A stretch of 64,000 bases of DNA from Gigaspora rosea (GCA_003550325.1 QKWP01000784.1:98654-162653), one strand, 5' to 3'. Positions 1-10,626 are shown, numbered from the stretch's first letter. Notes: generated by a model not told the origin, from the letters alone. Program-made: numbers and translations.

Positions 1-1
1 A

Positions 2-688
2 ATCGAAATATACTACTTATGGTTACTAAAAGTACCCATGACATCAATATCAATTTACACTGATACCGCGTCAAACGTAATCACGTATCACGTCAACAAT
101 ATTAGAAATCTTGTTGGATTACAGGTTCAATGCTGCAAACAAAAGATAGGAGGACCCGAAATCATTGTAAAATTGGATGAAACCAAAATAGGACGCAACA
201 AATACCATCGCGGAAAACCCGTAAAAGGGGCTTGGGTATTTGGAGCTGTTGAAAGAACAAAAGAACGTAGAATATTTGTTACAACAATACCTGATAAGAA
301 AGAATCAACATTATTACAATTGATTAAAGATAACATTGAAGAAGGATCAATTATTTACTCAGATTGTTTCAAATCTTATGTAAACATAACATTAACATTA
401 GGATTTGATCATAAGACTGTAAACCATTCAGAATACTTTGTAGACCCTGAAACAGGAGTTCACACAAACACCATTGAAGCCAACTGGCTCGGAATAAAAA
501 TAGGAATACCATTCAGAAACAGAACTGAAGATAAGATTGAATCATATCTTTGGGAATACATTTGGCGTAGGCAAAACAATGATCTGTGGGAAGCAATGAT
601 TGAAGCAATGAAAAATGAATTATTAATTGAAGAATCAGAAGAAGTAAACACTCAAGATAAACTTCAAAAGGAATTTGTAGAATCTTAG
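2..688 (+). CDS. IS1595/Merlin-like DDE transposase, member A, 5' end cut by window edge
   Basis: The frame is open from base 2, so the first visible ATG (38) is internal and the N-terminal zinc ribbon lies outside the window. It aligns throughout with the complete transposase at 23,563-24,501, sharing KIGGP, WVFG, ERTKE, GSIIYSD and YIWRRQN blocks, but is clearly divergent from it. The candidate catalytic residues are visible: D in KLDET, D in IYSDCF and E in NTIEANW. In IS1595/ISXO2 and eukaryotic Merlin proteins this RNase H-like fold cuts and joins DNA at element ends. It is followed by a zinc-knuckle gene, as in member B. No stops interrupt the visible part. Whether it still acts is unknown. 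Confidence 0.85.
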   Translation: MEIYYLWLLKVPMTSISIYTDTASNVITYHVNNIRNLVGLQVQCCKQKIGGPEIIVKLDETKIGRNKYHRGKPVKGAWVFGAVERTKERRIFVTTIPDKKESTLLQLIKDNIEEGSIIYSDCFKSYVNITLTLGFDHKTVNHSEYFVDPETGVHTNTIEANWLGIKIGIPFRNRTEDKIESYLWEYIWRRQNNDLWEAMIEAMKNELLIEESEEVNTQDKLQKEFVES

Positions 689-781
689 AATTCAGGGACC
701 AGAACAAAAACTGGTTACAAAGTAAATAACCCTGAAAGTATTTAAAGAACCCCAAAATCATTCGCTTCAACTCACCATTCA

Positions 782-1077
782 ATGGAACAACAAAATAAAA
801 AAAAAGGACTTCTAAACTAAGTAACTTTTTCGAAAAAGTAAAAACTGAAATAACTCAAGTATTATTAGGACTAGAAGAAATTACTACTGTATTATCAAAC
901 CCCACAAGAACCACCTTATTAGAAACCTTATATCAATATCAAAAAGACCTTCAGAATAACGACTCTACAGAGAAAATAACCTTCCTTGGAGAAGCATTGA
1001 AAATAACAAATAAAATCAAAAGTGCACAAACTGCACTAGGATTGAGTCTACTATTACAAGAAGTTGAAAGGCAATGA
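782..1077 (+). pseudogene. small protein with frameshift in a poly-A run, member A
   Basis: An ATG at 782 opens a frame that ends after 12 codons. The adjoining frame, entered at the nine-A run near 797-805, stays open to the TGA at 1075-1077 and reads as a roughly 95-residue Leu/Thr/Glu-rich, probably helical protein. The most economical reading is one small gene with a single-base homopolymer indel, either real or a sequencing error. The TGA lies one base before the ATG (1079) of the next ORF. No family is recognised. Confidence 0.45.
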
Positions 1078-1078
1078 A

Positions 1079-1945
1079 ATGAGTCAAGAACAAAGCTACT
1101 ATATTGAACATTGGAATAAAAACGTATATCACTCTCTAAGTATTGAAGCAAAAATAGAAAAAGTAGAGCAAATATTAGGATACAAACTTCCTAAAGAAAT
1201 CAGACCAATTAACTATTGGGACCTTTGTAAAACATTAATTAAAATAATCAATAGTTGGAAAGAATATTTAGGACCAACTCAAAGTCAAAGAAAGGAAATA
1301 AAAGAACTTCTTAATATTCCAGAGAAACTTGACGGACAACAACTAATCTGGAAACTAATTGACGAAAACTTAAAATGGCAACTAACACTGGAACTCCAGA
1401 AACCCCAATTAATAAGCGTGAAAGCACGACATTTTCCCAACAAAATGGTGTATACCACAGGGTACCACGTAAACCTGTTAGAACCATACTTAATAACAAA
1501 AGAACAACACGAAGAATTAATCAGGAAAACCACTCACAAAATAAACAAGTACTTAAAAGAAGTACACAACAAGATAGAACAACAAACCAAAATAGATCTG
1601 ACGGATATATTGCAGCAAGTGAAGAAGAAGATGACACTCAAAAATGTCCTGTATGCCGCAAAAATGGACATACACAATTTGAATGTAGATTCTCAATCTG
1701 CAGAGAATGCAGAGAAACTGGACATATCAGAAAAGACTGTCCAAACTTTACATACAACAAATGTAACCAATATGGACATCAAACATGGGAACATGATATC
1801 CCCTGTCAAGTGTGTAAACAGTACAGATGCTATAGAAAATCATGTAGGAAACTCCAAAAAGAAGAAAAGGAATTTCCAAGATTTGAAAATAATTATGAAA
1901 TCAAAAGAAATCAACGAAGATTGGAACGACATAGGCTTTTGGTAA
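1079..1945 (+). CDS. hypothetical protein overlapping the zinc-knuckle gene, member A
   Basis: An open frame of 288 codons from ATG 1079. The first part (to about 1630) reads as a credible soluble, charged, helical protein with Trp, Leu and Lys/Glu in normal proportions. The part beyond about 1640 is the out-of-frame shadow of the zinc-knuckle domain and is less convincing. It overlaps the start of the 1375-3603 gene by 571 bases. Either the two frames are both used, or the original stop near 1400-1640 has been lost, or a frameshift near the GAA repeats at 1620 would join its N-terminus to the zinc domain. No family recognised and no equivalent is seen in member B. Confidence 0.5.
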   Translation: MSQEQSYYIEHWNKNVYHSLSIEAKIEKVEQILGYKLPKEIRPINYWDLCKTLIKIINSWKEYLGPTQSQRKEIKELLNIPEKLDGQQLIWKLIDENLKWQLTLELQKPQLISVKARHFPNKMVYTTGYHVNLLEPYLITKEQHEELIRKTTHKINKYLKEVHNKIEQQTKIDLTDILQQVKKKMTLKNVLYAAKMDIHNLNVDSQSAENAEKLDISEKTVQTLHTTNVTNMDIKHGNMISPVKCVNSTDAIENHVGNSKKKKRNFQDLKIIMKSKEINEDWNDIGFW

Positions 1946-3603
1946 CTGAACAAACTAATAAAGAATGTAGACACTGTTTCAAGAAACATGAAATAGGAAA
2001 CTGTGAAAAAAGAAGGATTGAATGGCAAAACAAGACATTCAAATGTGGATGTGACCAAAATATGGTTAGAAGAAGAAGCTCCGGCAATGGAACGCCTACC
2101 TCCATCTTCTTTAAACTAAAACATACTTATCACTGTTGTGGATGTAAAACCAATTTTGAAAGGAATAATCTTCAAGAAATCATTACCCAAGAAGGAAACA
2201 CCTTACTATATTGTAAAAATTGTAGATACAATTTTGCAGAGCAACTTCCAAAAGGGAACAATCAAAAAGAAGAAATAATGGTACAACTTCTAAATGAAGG
2301 AGAAATTCGCAATTGTACAATATGTGCAACATCAGGAATGCGAAATAATATGGTCAACCAGGATCAATACTTCTTCTGTAATCTAGAAGAAAAATATGCA
2401 TACAAAGCATGGATTGATACAACATACAATGAAAATATGAATCTGGAAACCAGATTACATCACTATTGTTTCTCAAATAAAAGCACAGGAAGCTTTTATG
2501 ATCTTAATCTTACAAAAATGATTAAAATAATTAACTACTTGAGAGGAGTAACCTCAATCGATAAAGCATTAGAAGAAACAGATAATGATGTATATACCCA
2601 ATACTCAAGAGAAGAAGATTTTGAAGAAATCATCTTACAATGATTAGAATTCCCTGACCAGGAAGAACATGTTGAACTAACAAAACAGACAATAGAAGAG
2701 TTCAGAAAGAAGGCTGAAGCTCAAGGATTATTCAACATATCAACTAACAAAAAAAAAGAACTATGGAAAGAACCTATTAAAAACGCAAGATATTGTAATG
2801 GAGAATGTAACTCCATATTCTCAGAAGATAATCATATTTACTTTGAAACAAACAACCAGGAAGCATATTGTGAATATTGTTACTTTACAGAAGTAAGACA
2901 ATTCACAAAATGTATCACTTGTCAATCATGGTGTCAATCACTAGAAGTAAAAGAAAATCAAAGATGCCAAGAGTGTACACAAATAGGAACATCCAAATTC
3001 ATTGAAAGAATCGAAGAGATTGAATGGAGACAAGAGATCAGAAATCTCAAAAGAAGACTTGATGAAATAAAAGCTGAAAATCTCACTCTACGCAATTTAG
3101 TGGAACATTACATATTTAATGAAAGAAACATCTATAGAAGTGATATTAAATTCTATGATGAAATGTGTAACCTCTATAGAACAAGAGCTGATAACACTGA
3201 ACATTACCTAGCAAGTACCAGGGTAGCATACCATAACACTCATTTACAGACAATTGAAGACCAATATATTAATCTCGACAGAAGTGTATTACACCAAAGA
3301 GAATTAGAATTACAACAAGAAATCAGTGATATGGAAGACTTACCATTACCCAATGAAGAAGAAGCATTGGAAAACGCTATTTAGCAAAAACAAGAATTAC
3401 TAACTGTACTACAACTAACTTGAAGTAAATCATCATTGGAACATAGAATCCAAGAACGAGGTGAATGCACAGAAATCTTAGAATCAGAATTCCAGAAAGC
3501 CAAGAAAATCAAAGTAGACTTAACTACCGATTATGTCAACAAAATTGACAAAAGTTTATCAGTACCAAACTCACCAAGTTTGATAATTACCCTTATCAAA
3601 TGA
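1375..3603 (+). pseudogene. multi-zinc-knuckle (CCHC/Cys-rich) protein, member A, three in-frame stops
   Basis: One reading frame from ATG 1375 to TGA 3601-3603, interrupted by TGA 2641-2643, TAG 3382-3384 and TGA 3421-3423. After a basic, Gln/Asn-rich N-terminus of about 90 residues come successive Cys/His clusters: CPVCRKNGHTQFEC, CRECRETGHIRKDC and CQVCKQYRCYRKSC, then several further CxxC pairs through the middle and a charged coiled-coil-like C-terminal part. Zinc knuckles of this sort bind single-stranded nucleic acid in retroelement proteins. The gene follows the DDE transposase exactly as its homologue does at 24,654-26,399. All three stops could arise by single C-to-T or G-to-A changes from Gln, Arg or Trp codons. 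Confidence 0.7.
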
Positions 3604-4363
3604 CTCCATATTTACTACTTATTATTTAAATATTTTATATTACCATATATAGTTTATCTTATATTTTATAACTAGTTATACTTTATCAAAAATATTTATG
3701 TACATATTACTTTAAGGACGCTTTAGAGAAATAGGATAATGAAAAGTAATTATACCTGTTCTGGAAAGAAAGTGACTGTACTATGCGATGGAAGGGGCAT
3801 AGCACAAAGGAAAACAAAAATATTTACAAACAGTGCCTTATGAAGCACATAAGACTTAATATCAACTTATTGGAAAAAATACTTATCACGCCATTAAAAA
3901 GAATTAGTCATAATATTTACGCGTTAATACACTATTAAGTGTAAACAAATGTTAGAATGTGGCTAGGGTACACAATGAGGTTTAAAGCTCGAATAAGTCA
4001 ATACTTTGTAAACTTATCTCACACCCACCAGAATGCAACAGCCGACATATAAACATCATTAGTCATGAAAATTGGGGCATAACCAACGCGAAGAAATTAT
4101 ATTAACAAATTACTATATTTAGAAAAGATAAGGCATGTGACACATGGAATCACATGAACACGCGACAAAGATAAGACACGTATAACTCAAAATATTTACA
4201 CACTTTAATAATATTTCATTTTGATAATGAAATACTCATACAAACAATTTCATTGAAATAATGGAATTATACGAAGAAAATTCTCAAAATTCCAAAAGAA
4301 TTTAAAAAGAATTATAGTCAGCTCATAACTATAAATAAGGCTGAAGTTTAACCTTCAACCAAC
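3604..4363. other. AT-rich spacer, no gene seen
   Basis: About 760 bases with stops in all frames and no sustained ORF. It follows the zinc-knuckle gene as the AT-rich spacer at 26,703-26,880 does in member B, so it may hold a promoter for the downstream gene block. A short hairpin (TGAAG/CTTCA) lies just before the ATG at 4364. No repeat or RNA gene recognised. Confidence 0.6.
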
Positions 4364-4573
4364 ATGGGACAATACTATATACAAAAAGAACTTCTGAAGC
4401 TTATTGAAAGAAGTAACAGAAAACTACTTGAACATCCAAACGACTTAGAATTAGAATCATTTAACAGACACTTAAGCAATAAACAGAATACTGTTATAAC
4501 CAAAATTGAATTAAAACAGGCAAAGAAATTGTATCAAAAAATACAATCCAGATTTACTCAACAAAAAATCTAA
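4364..4573 (+). CDS. small helical protein (69 aa), member A
   Basis: ATG 4364 to TAA 4573, intact. The protein is Lys/Gln/Leu-rich and probably all helical; it has no membrane segment and no recognised family. It opens a run of closely spaced same-strand ORFs (4593, 4706, 5035) that ends in the kinase/NUDIX gene, which supports it being real despite its size. Confidence 0.55.
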   Translation: MGQYYIQKELLKLIERSNRKLLEHPNDLELESFNRHLSNKQNTVITKIELKQAKKLYQKIQSRFTQQKI

Positions 4574-4592
4574 TTGAAAAAGAAATAATTAT

Positions 4593-4706
4593 ATGAACAC
4601 TTCTGTAATTATAGAAGCAGTACAACAAATATTTATTATTATTAAGGAAAACAACTTTAATGAAACAGAAATAGAACAACTATTCTTATTAATAAATAAT
4701 AATTGA
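4593..4706 (+). CDS. very small ORF (37 aa) with stop/start overlap, member A
   Basis: ATG 4593 to TGA 4704-4706. The A of this TGA is the first base of the next ATG (4706), a TGATG overlap. The peptide is Ile/Asn/Glu-rich and helical. Support comes only from its exact junction with the next gene and the same arrangement elsewhere in the element. Confidence 0.4.
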   Translation: MNTSVIIEAVQQIFIIIKENNFNETEIEQLFLLINNN

Positions 4707-5032
4707 TGGAACAACCATCAACTGAAATAATAAACAGAGAAGCAAACCTTAAAGCAGTAAAACAATTACTCAAAGGAATAAACTCAACTATTAAAGCTAT
4801 TCGAAAAACAGATGATTGTAGGATACTCGAATACATTCAACAACAAATACAAGACTTGCTTATATACATCAGACAAGACTTGACAACCATTGAAGTCACA
4901 GGAACCTTACCACCACTTGAGGACAATGATAGATTTGATTTCGAAAATAATCAAGAAATTAAAAACTCAGATCCAGATTTAAGAAAGGTATACTTAAATT
5001 CACCAAGGAACGACAGTCAACTGTTAGTATAA
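4706..5032 (+). CDS. small helical protein (108 aa), member A
   Basis: Start ATG 4706 overlaps the preceding TGA; the TAA at 5030-5032 lies two bases before the ATG (5035) of the kinase gene. An intact frame of Lys/Gln/Ile-rich helical sequence followed by an acidic tail. No recognised domain. Its placement between two tightly abutting ORFs suggests it is translated from a shared message. Confidence 0.55.
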   Translation: MEQPSTEIINREANLKAVKQLLKGINSTIKAIRKTDDCRILEYIQQQIQDLLIYIRQDLTTIEVTGTLPPLEDNDRFDFENNQEIKNSDPDLRKVYLNSPRNDSQLLV

Positions 5033-5034
5033 AA

Positions 5035-6923
5035 ATGGCTGAAATATTTGAACAAGAAGCATATCGACAATACTTAAAAATATTTGAAGAAGTAAAAGAA
5101 GAATGGAATTCTAAATTAACAAATGAAGAAATCATGCAAAACCAAGGGTTAAAAACACTAATCTACGAAGATATGGAAAAGATTTAAGTGACATTTATCT
5201 ATATGAATTCAGAGGAGGATATTATAAAAAACTTCATGAAAAACTTGAAGAAAAAAGAGAAAGTAAAAGAAAGAAAGAAAAGCATAACAACGTATTAGAC
5301 TTATTTATCAAATGGATTGAGGACAAGAAACGACCATTCTATATAAAAACACTTCAATATAATAAACAAAATAAAACATTCCAAAAAGAATACCCAGAAG
5401 AATGGGAAGAAAATAATCAGAACGAAGACCAATATCTTTCACTAAAAGAATTGGAAGAAGAAGGATTCACCATACTAAACTCATTCGATAACAACAATGA
5501 AATAATAATAAACTCCAAAGAACAAAGCAAACTACAAATACCTAAACACTTCACAGAACTAAGGTTTAACAAGAAACCACCACCCTTTTATTTCAACAAA
5601 AGGCAAAAAAGATTCAAATTTATTGACGACCAAAAATCAACAAACTATTCACAAGAATTTATAAAAAATTGAAACAATTTAGGAATAAAACTAGGAGAAA
5701 ACTTATTAACATACAAAGGAGAAACCACCTCCACAAAACAACTAGAAAGGTACCAAATTTGGAAAAATCAGATTGAAAAGTCACCACTCTTTAATCATAC
5801 ACCAATACCAGGATTAACACATCAAAGCATAATGAAAATGATTGATAACCTCAATGATAAAGATGAACAAGCCTTATTTTCAAACTTTAAACATCTTGAT
5901 AATGAAAGACAAGATATTCAAGAAATACAAAAAGTTGTGAAAGAAATAAGACCACAAGCAGCATTGAACAGAATCTTAAAAAATTCGACAACAATAGTAC
6001 AATGTGTAGAGGAAAATCTATTTATAAAAATAGCTGCATCAAAAATGCAGGAACTACAACCAGAACAATATATTAAATGGAAAGAACATATGGATCAAAA
6101 AATCCAATATTATTATAATCAAAACCTAAAAGAAAATCAACAACACTTCTCATTAATGAATATTCTAACAAATCAAATTAAAAAAGGATATGATAATCTA
6201 CATGAGATGCTTAATCATGATACCTTAAAACTCAACTTTATAGTAATTGATGGAGCAATAGCAGTAGAAAAAACTACATTATGCAACTGGCTTAAAGAAT
6301 GGCTACAAAAATTAGGACAAACCGTAATTTTACGAGAAGAAATCACTTTACAACATAAAGATTTATTAAAAATGTTCTATAAAGACCCAGAAAGATACAA
6401 CTTTGCATTATAACTAATCATTATTAATGAATGGAACATGATGTATCAACAATTACATCGACTACAACTCGAAGAAAAAATTCCTGATAACACTTATATC
6501 ATTGAAGATAGAACAGTATACAGTATACAATTCTTCACAGCAGAAAATATTAAAGATGAATTTGAAATAGCGAAATTACAACAAATGCTTGAACATTCAA
6601 CATTCAATTTATTACCAAACAAATTAAATTATACCATATTCTGCGAACCAGGAATTGAACAAATGATAAAATGGTTTAAACAAAGAGAAATCGAAGAGAA
6701 CAAAGGAACTGATAGAGATATTCCAAAAGACTATCTTATTCAAATCTATAATAGATATCTTAAAATGATCAAACAAATTCACCCTCAATATATCAGAATC
6801 GATAATAAAATTCCAAACCTAGAACACATGTTCAGAACTCTATTCATACACGAAATGCATGAAACAGAGGGATACAATCGAGAAAAATTTACCAACTACA
6901 AGAATATTGGGATGAATATCTAA
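5035..6923 (+). pseudogene. deoxynucleoside kinase with long N-terminal extension, member A
   Basis: Starts at ATG 5035, shifts frame near 5170-5180, then stays in one frame to 6923 apart from TGA 5670-5672 and TAA 6411-6413. The last 220 codons look like the deoxynucleoside kinase family (dCK/dGK/TK2 type): a P-loop-like strand FIVIDG with AVEKTT, a LKMFYKDPERY segment, IIEDRTVYS (the ERS-like motif), and a lid-like region with TDRDIPKDYL. Such enzymes phosphorylate deoxynucleosides to feed the dNTP pool. The P-loop is degenerate: the glycine before Lys is Glu, which one G-to-A change would cause. The roughly 400-residue N-terminal extension is charged and unrecognised. A single frameshift joins it to the NUDIX frame downstream, so the two may once have been one protein. 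Confidence 0.75.
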
Positions 6924-7513
6924 AACCCAAATTAGCAAAAACTCCTACCAAATTGTACACTTTATTAATACCATTTACCAAAAAAGACCAAAAATGGCAA
7001 ATACTTACAGCACAAAGACTGGATGTAACCATTTACCCCAACCAATATGAAACAATGGGAGGAAGCATCGAAGAAACAGAAAAAGGAATATTCACCGCAG
7101 CAATAAGAGAATGCGAAGAAGAAACTGGATACACACAAAAAGAAATAAGAATGCAACTCTTTCTAAACCATAAATACCTTTCAATCAATAAAAATGGAAC
7201 TCAAACATTTGTGAAAGGAATTCACGATATTACCCAAGTAGAAAAAAGAATACAAATCTTTACATTTATATATTACATATATCCAAAAGAATACGAAAAA
7301 TTCACCAACAAAGAACCTGAAAAAGCCTTACCAAGAAAATGGATGACGCTCGAGGAAATACAACATGAATTATTTACACCAACAATTCATTATTACAAAG
7401 AAGAAATCTTTGATAAACATATACCCGCATATTGGGAAGAATTTATATTAAAAGGAAGAGTGTGTACAAAAGGCACACATTGTAAAGTAGAAATGATCGA
7501 CAGATATTTTTAA
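6863..7513 (+). pseudogene. NUDIX hydrolase domain, member A
   Basis: The frame opens after TGA 6860-6862 and has no convincing ATG; it is reached from the kinase frame by a one-base shift in the A5 run near 6884. A NUDIX box is clear: GGSIEE, then E, AAIREC and EEETG, with one residue more than the canonical spacing, in a typical beta-alpha-beta context (LLIPFTKK before it, LPRKWMTLEEI after). NUDIX enzymes hydrolyse nucleoside diphosphates linked to X, including damaged dNTPs. Here it sits directly behind a deoxynucleoside kinase. It is the last gene of member A; member B also ends with a NUDIX gene. Confidence 0.8.
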
Positions 7514-8857
7514 GTGATAATTAACACTAACCTTCAACAAAATTGAAGAAACCTGCACAGGCTGAAGGACAAATCATCCTCAAGGGCTAATGTATCGAAT
7601 AGCATGTACAGGGTACCACACAAAATTACCTGGAAGATCATCTTCCAAATTTGCACTAATTGGACCATAAAGAAAACCAAACATTGGAAATTCGAAAATC
7701 GAACCGTAACATCAATCTGGCTGGTACAGAAATTGGCGTAACTATCGAAAACAATCAAAACAATAACACATTACAACGAATATGTTAACGTGATCGAAAT
7801 AAATAGAAAATCGAAATTAACATGATGTATTTTACTAATTGAAAATAATTATTTAAACCTGATTTTTTTACATGAAGTTATTCTTGCGTATTTACATCTT
7901 TACATTTTATTCACAAAATAATATTACCCTTTTAAAATCAATAATCATATTACTGTATTAAATTCGAAATTTATACCACAAAATTGTTACCGTATACCGT
8001 ATAGAACCTTGAATATTAGTTTAGCACCAACGTACTCAATATCTTAAATGATATTAAACTATATAGTGTATATTCTTATTTACTATTACACATTATTATT
8101 ATTTAACTGAATTATCTATCGTATATTAAATATTATAAATAAAATCGAAGTTTATTAAATATAAACATACTCTTATCGAAAAACTGTTAATAAAGTGTAT
8201 TTAACTATATAACTTTCTGGACTAAAAGTTTCAACGAACATTAAAAGTGAAATAGCGCACACTCTTGAGTACTAACTTTGAGAATAGCTACCTCAAAGAA
8301 GGAACTATATTGAAACAGAAGTATTAACTAACATTCGATAAACACAATAAAGAATTAAAAGAAAAGAAATACTTAAAAAAGAACATAAGGCGCTCAACCA
8401 ACTGATACCTACGAATCAGAAATTTAATTAACCACTACAACATAAATTTACCAGAACTGCAAAGCCATTCAGGCTATATTTAATCCAAAAAGTAGTAAGA
8501 AACCAGAGAAACTTGGTTATCTTTGAACCACATATCAACAGCTACTATTGAACTGACGAATCTCAAAATTCGTAATTGAAGAACAAGCGCCCAACAAAGA
8601 ATCATATTCAACCAATCATAATTATTCACTTACACAATCATTTTAAACAAAAGTCAAAAAGTATTTTAACGCCAAAATTCTAAACAATACAATACAGCAC
8701 AGTAATTGAACAGAGAAAGGCATCCAACTTCGCCAAAACAAATTCTCAATGATTAACGCCAAAATAGTCTTAATACATAAAAAATAAAATTATTTATATT
8801 ATAATATTAGTAATTTTAGCCTCAGAACAATATCAATATCAACAGAAAAATCGAACC
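7514..8857. other. gene-free junction between members A and B
   Basis: About 1.3 kb of AT-rich DNA without a sustained ORF. Since both members end in a NUDIX gene, this should hold the 3' end of A and the 5' end of B. A small hairpin (CTTCAA/TTGAAG, 7532-7548) follows the NUDIX stop. The motif GCGCCCAAC occurs at 8587-8595. I could not see long terminal repeats or terminal inverted repeats by eye. Confidence 0.5.
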
Positions 8858-9262
8858 ATAGTACAAGCTGATATAGTAATTTCAGTACCAATACCACAAA
8901 CAACATCTGCAACACCAACTTCTACAATACCAAACGCCCAAGAAAATCCAAGTACAAAGCCAACAAACGCCAAAATCACAATATTAGCTACATCTACAGA
9001 AGCTCCAAATAATAACATAAACAATTCTTTAGCAATAGAAATTCTATCTACAATCACAGCCGCATTATCAATAATAGCTATAATATTAGGAATTTGTATA
9101 AAAAGAATAAGGAAAAGAAAATCAGCCTACAAGCGTAACTTAACACAAGCACCAATAGGAACGAGTCAAACACCATTTACAACACCATTAGATATAAACA
9201 GTATCAACATAGAACAGTTAGCCCAACAATTATCACAATTGCAACCACCAAGATACAAATAA
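8858..9262 (+). pseudogene. Ser/Thr-rich single-pass membrane protein, start codon apparently lost, member B
   Basis: An open frame of 134 codons ending at TAA 9260-9262. It reads as a Ser/Thr/Pro-rich N-terminal region of about 70 residues, one hydrophobic helix (LSTITAALSIIAIILGICI), then KRIRKRK and a Gln/Pro-rich tail. There is no ATG; ATA at 8858-8860 lies where ATG would be expected and would result from one G-to-A change. The layout (mucin-like ectodomain, one helix, basic stop-transfer) matches the ORF at 9971. Function unknown. Confidence 0.6.
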
Positions 9263-9453
9263 AAGGCGCCCAACATAATACTTTAATACCTTACCGCGCC
9301 AAAACAACAATACTAGTGTAACTGTATATGAACTATTCCATTCAGGAACCTTTATTTATAAACAATATAATTAGAAACATTAAAACAAACCAAAGTATAT
9401 ACCCACGTGATCAAACATATTTACGGACACAAATATTCTTTCACATACAATCT

Positions 9454-9661
9454 ATGACCACCATCCAAACTATTGTACAAAGATATATCAAAGAACCCCT
9501 TAGCATACTTATTGTTACAAGCACTAATTATAGTAATATTTATCTATATATTAACAATTACTATTTGCTGTATATCAATACAAAAATATAAAAAGAGATT
9601 ATACAAAAGACATCCGAACGTATCATACGAAGCTCAATACAACGACTCAGGCTGCTGCTAA
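9454..9661 (+). pseudogene. small membrane protein with frameshift, member B
   Basis: ATG 9454 opens a frame whose continuation is lost after a CCCC run near 9497; the neighbouring frame then runs to TAA 9659-9661 and contains a long hydrophobic helix (ALIIVIFIYILTITICC) followed by a Lys/Arg-rich stretch and a Cys-Cys terminus. The TAA is followed directly by the ATG of the next gene (TAAATG). Single-pass membrane protein of unknown role. Confidence 0.5.
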
Positions 9662-9970
9662 ATGAATCAAACCCAAGAACAACCAATTACACCAATTTCA
9701 CCAGAAACTGCTACAATTATCACACTTACTGTTATAAGTATAGCATTAATAATACTTATAATAAACTGTATACACAAAAGCTGTAATAAAAGAAAACAAA
9801 GGAACTTAAGAAGAAATAATAGAATACCAGACTTTCAACAAGGACAACACGAACTAAGAACTCTAACACCAGACCAAATCAATAATTTACCACCTAATCA
9901 ACAACGAAAACTTAGACAATACCAACAAGCACTCCAACAAGGAAACAATATCTTCAACGGAAGAAGATAA
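9662..9970 (+). CDS. single-pass membrane protein (102 aa), member B
   Basis: ATG 9662 immediately follows the previous TAA, and its own TAA (9968-9970) immediately precedes the next ATG. The N-terminal 18 residues are polar, residues about 19-37 are a strongly hydrophobic helix (IITLTVISIALIILII), followed by CNKRKQRNLRRNNR and a Gln/Asn-rich tail. No signal peptide; probably type III topology. No homologue recognised. The intact frame among decayed neighbours and the exact junctions support a real gene. Confidence 0.65.
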   Translation: MNQTQEQPITPISPETATIITLTVISIALIILIINCIHKSCNKRKQRNLRRNNRIPDFQQGQHELRTLTPDQINNLPPNQQRKLRQYQQALQQGNNIFNGRR

Positions 9971-10315
9971 ATGAGTCAACAGTTCTCACTCGTAACAATA
10001 TCAGTACCTACAATAACTCAGTCAATAACTCAGACCTTAAACATAACAATAACTCAAACAGCACAACCAACAACTATATTTCAGACAACTACAGCCACTG
10101 CAACAGTAACACCCCCATACTTTCAAGACCAGAACGTAATAATAGAAGACATAGTAATAGCATTAATAGCAGCATTCACATTTATATTAGCAGTATACTT
10201 CGGATATAAACAAAGACTTAACAATAAACTCAAACTAGCAGAAAAAGAACAACAAAGAATATATCAACTTGCATCAGCAATTGATAGTACTATAACACCA
10301 GTAACAACAGCTTAA
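9971..10315 (+). CDS. Thr-rich single-pass membrane protein (114 aa), member B
   Basis: ATG 9971 to TAA 10313-10315, intact. Residues 1-55 are Thr/Ser/Gln-rich with an N-I-T glycosylation sequon and look like a mucin-like ectodomain; residues about 58-78 form a membrane helix (IVIALIAAFTFILAVYFGY), followed by a basic, helical tail. The stop overlaps the next start as TAATG. It could be a surface or membrane-anchoring protein of the element's particle, but that is inference from topology only. Confidence 0.65.
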   Translation: MSQQFSLVTISVPTITQSITQTLNITITQTAQPTTIFQTTTATATVTPPYFQDQNVIIEDIVIALIAAFTFILAVYFGYKQRLNNKLKLAEKEQQRIYQLASAIDSTITPVTTA

Positions 10316-10599
10316 TGAATAGTAACAACATCAATTTATTAAACTCTAAAGAATATCTCAAAGACATTGAAAATAGAATCAAAGAACTCAGAAATATTGA
10401 TTTAGGACCTAAAAAGTACAAACAACTAGAACAACACGAAGAAATAATATTTCAACAGAGCAAAGTCATAATTGATCAAAATAAACCTGCAAGAGCAGAA
10501 CTAGTACAAGCATACATTATCAACTGCATAAGAAAAGAAGAACCTGAAGAATATATTAACAACATTGTAAAAGTATATAAACAGGACCTAGAATTTTAA
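10315..10599 (+). CDS. small helical protein (94 aa), member B
   Basis: ATG 10315 shares its A with the previous TAA (TAATG). A charged, Leu/Ile/Glu/Lys-rich protein predicted to be helical throughout, without membrane segment or recognised motif, ending at TAA 10597-10599. Part of the tight same-strand row 8858-11,092. Confidence 0.55.
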   Translation: MNSNNINLLNSKEYLKDIENRIKELRNIDLGPKKYKQLEQHEEIIFQQSKVIIDQNKPARAELVQAYIINCIRKEEPEEYINNIVKVYKQDLEF

Positions 10600-10626
10600 C
10601 CAGAATCAAGAACCAAAAATACCTGA

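Noticed and set aside
8587-9274. tRNA-Lys primer-binding site
   Set aside because: GGCGCCCAAC looks similar, but the bases before it are AAAA or AA, not TGG, and the match is too short.
9328-9591. 87-codon ORF
   Set aside because: It overlaps the membrane-protein frame, lacks a plausible composition after residue 45 and is probably only partly real around ATG 9454.
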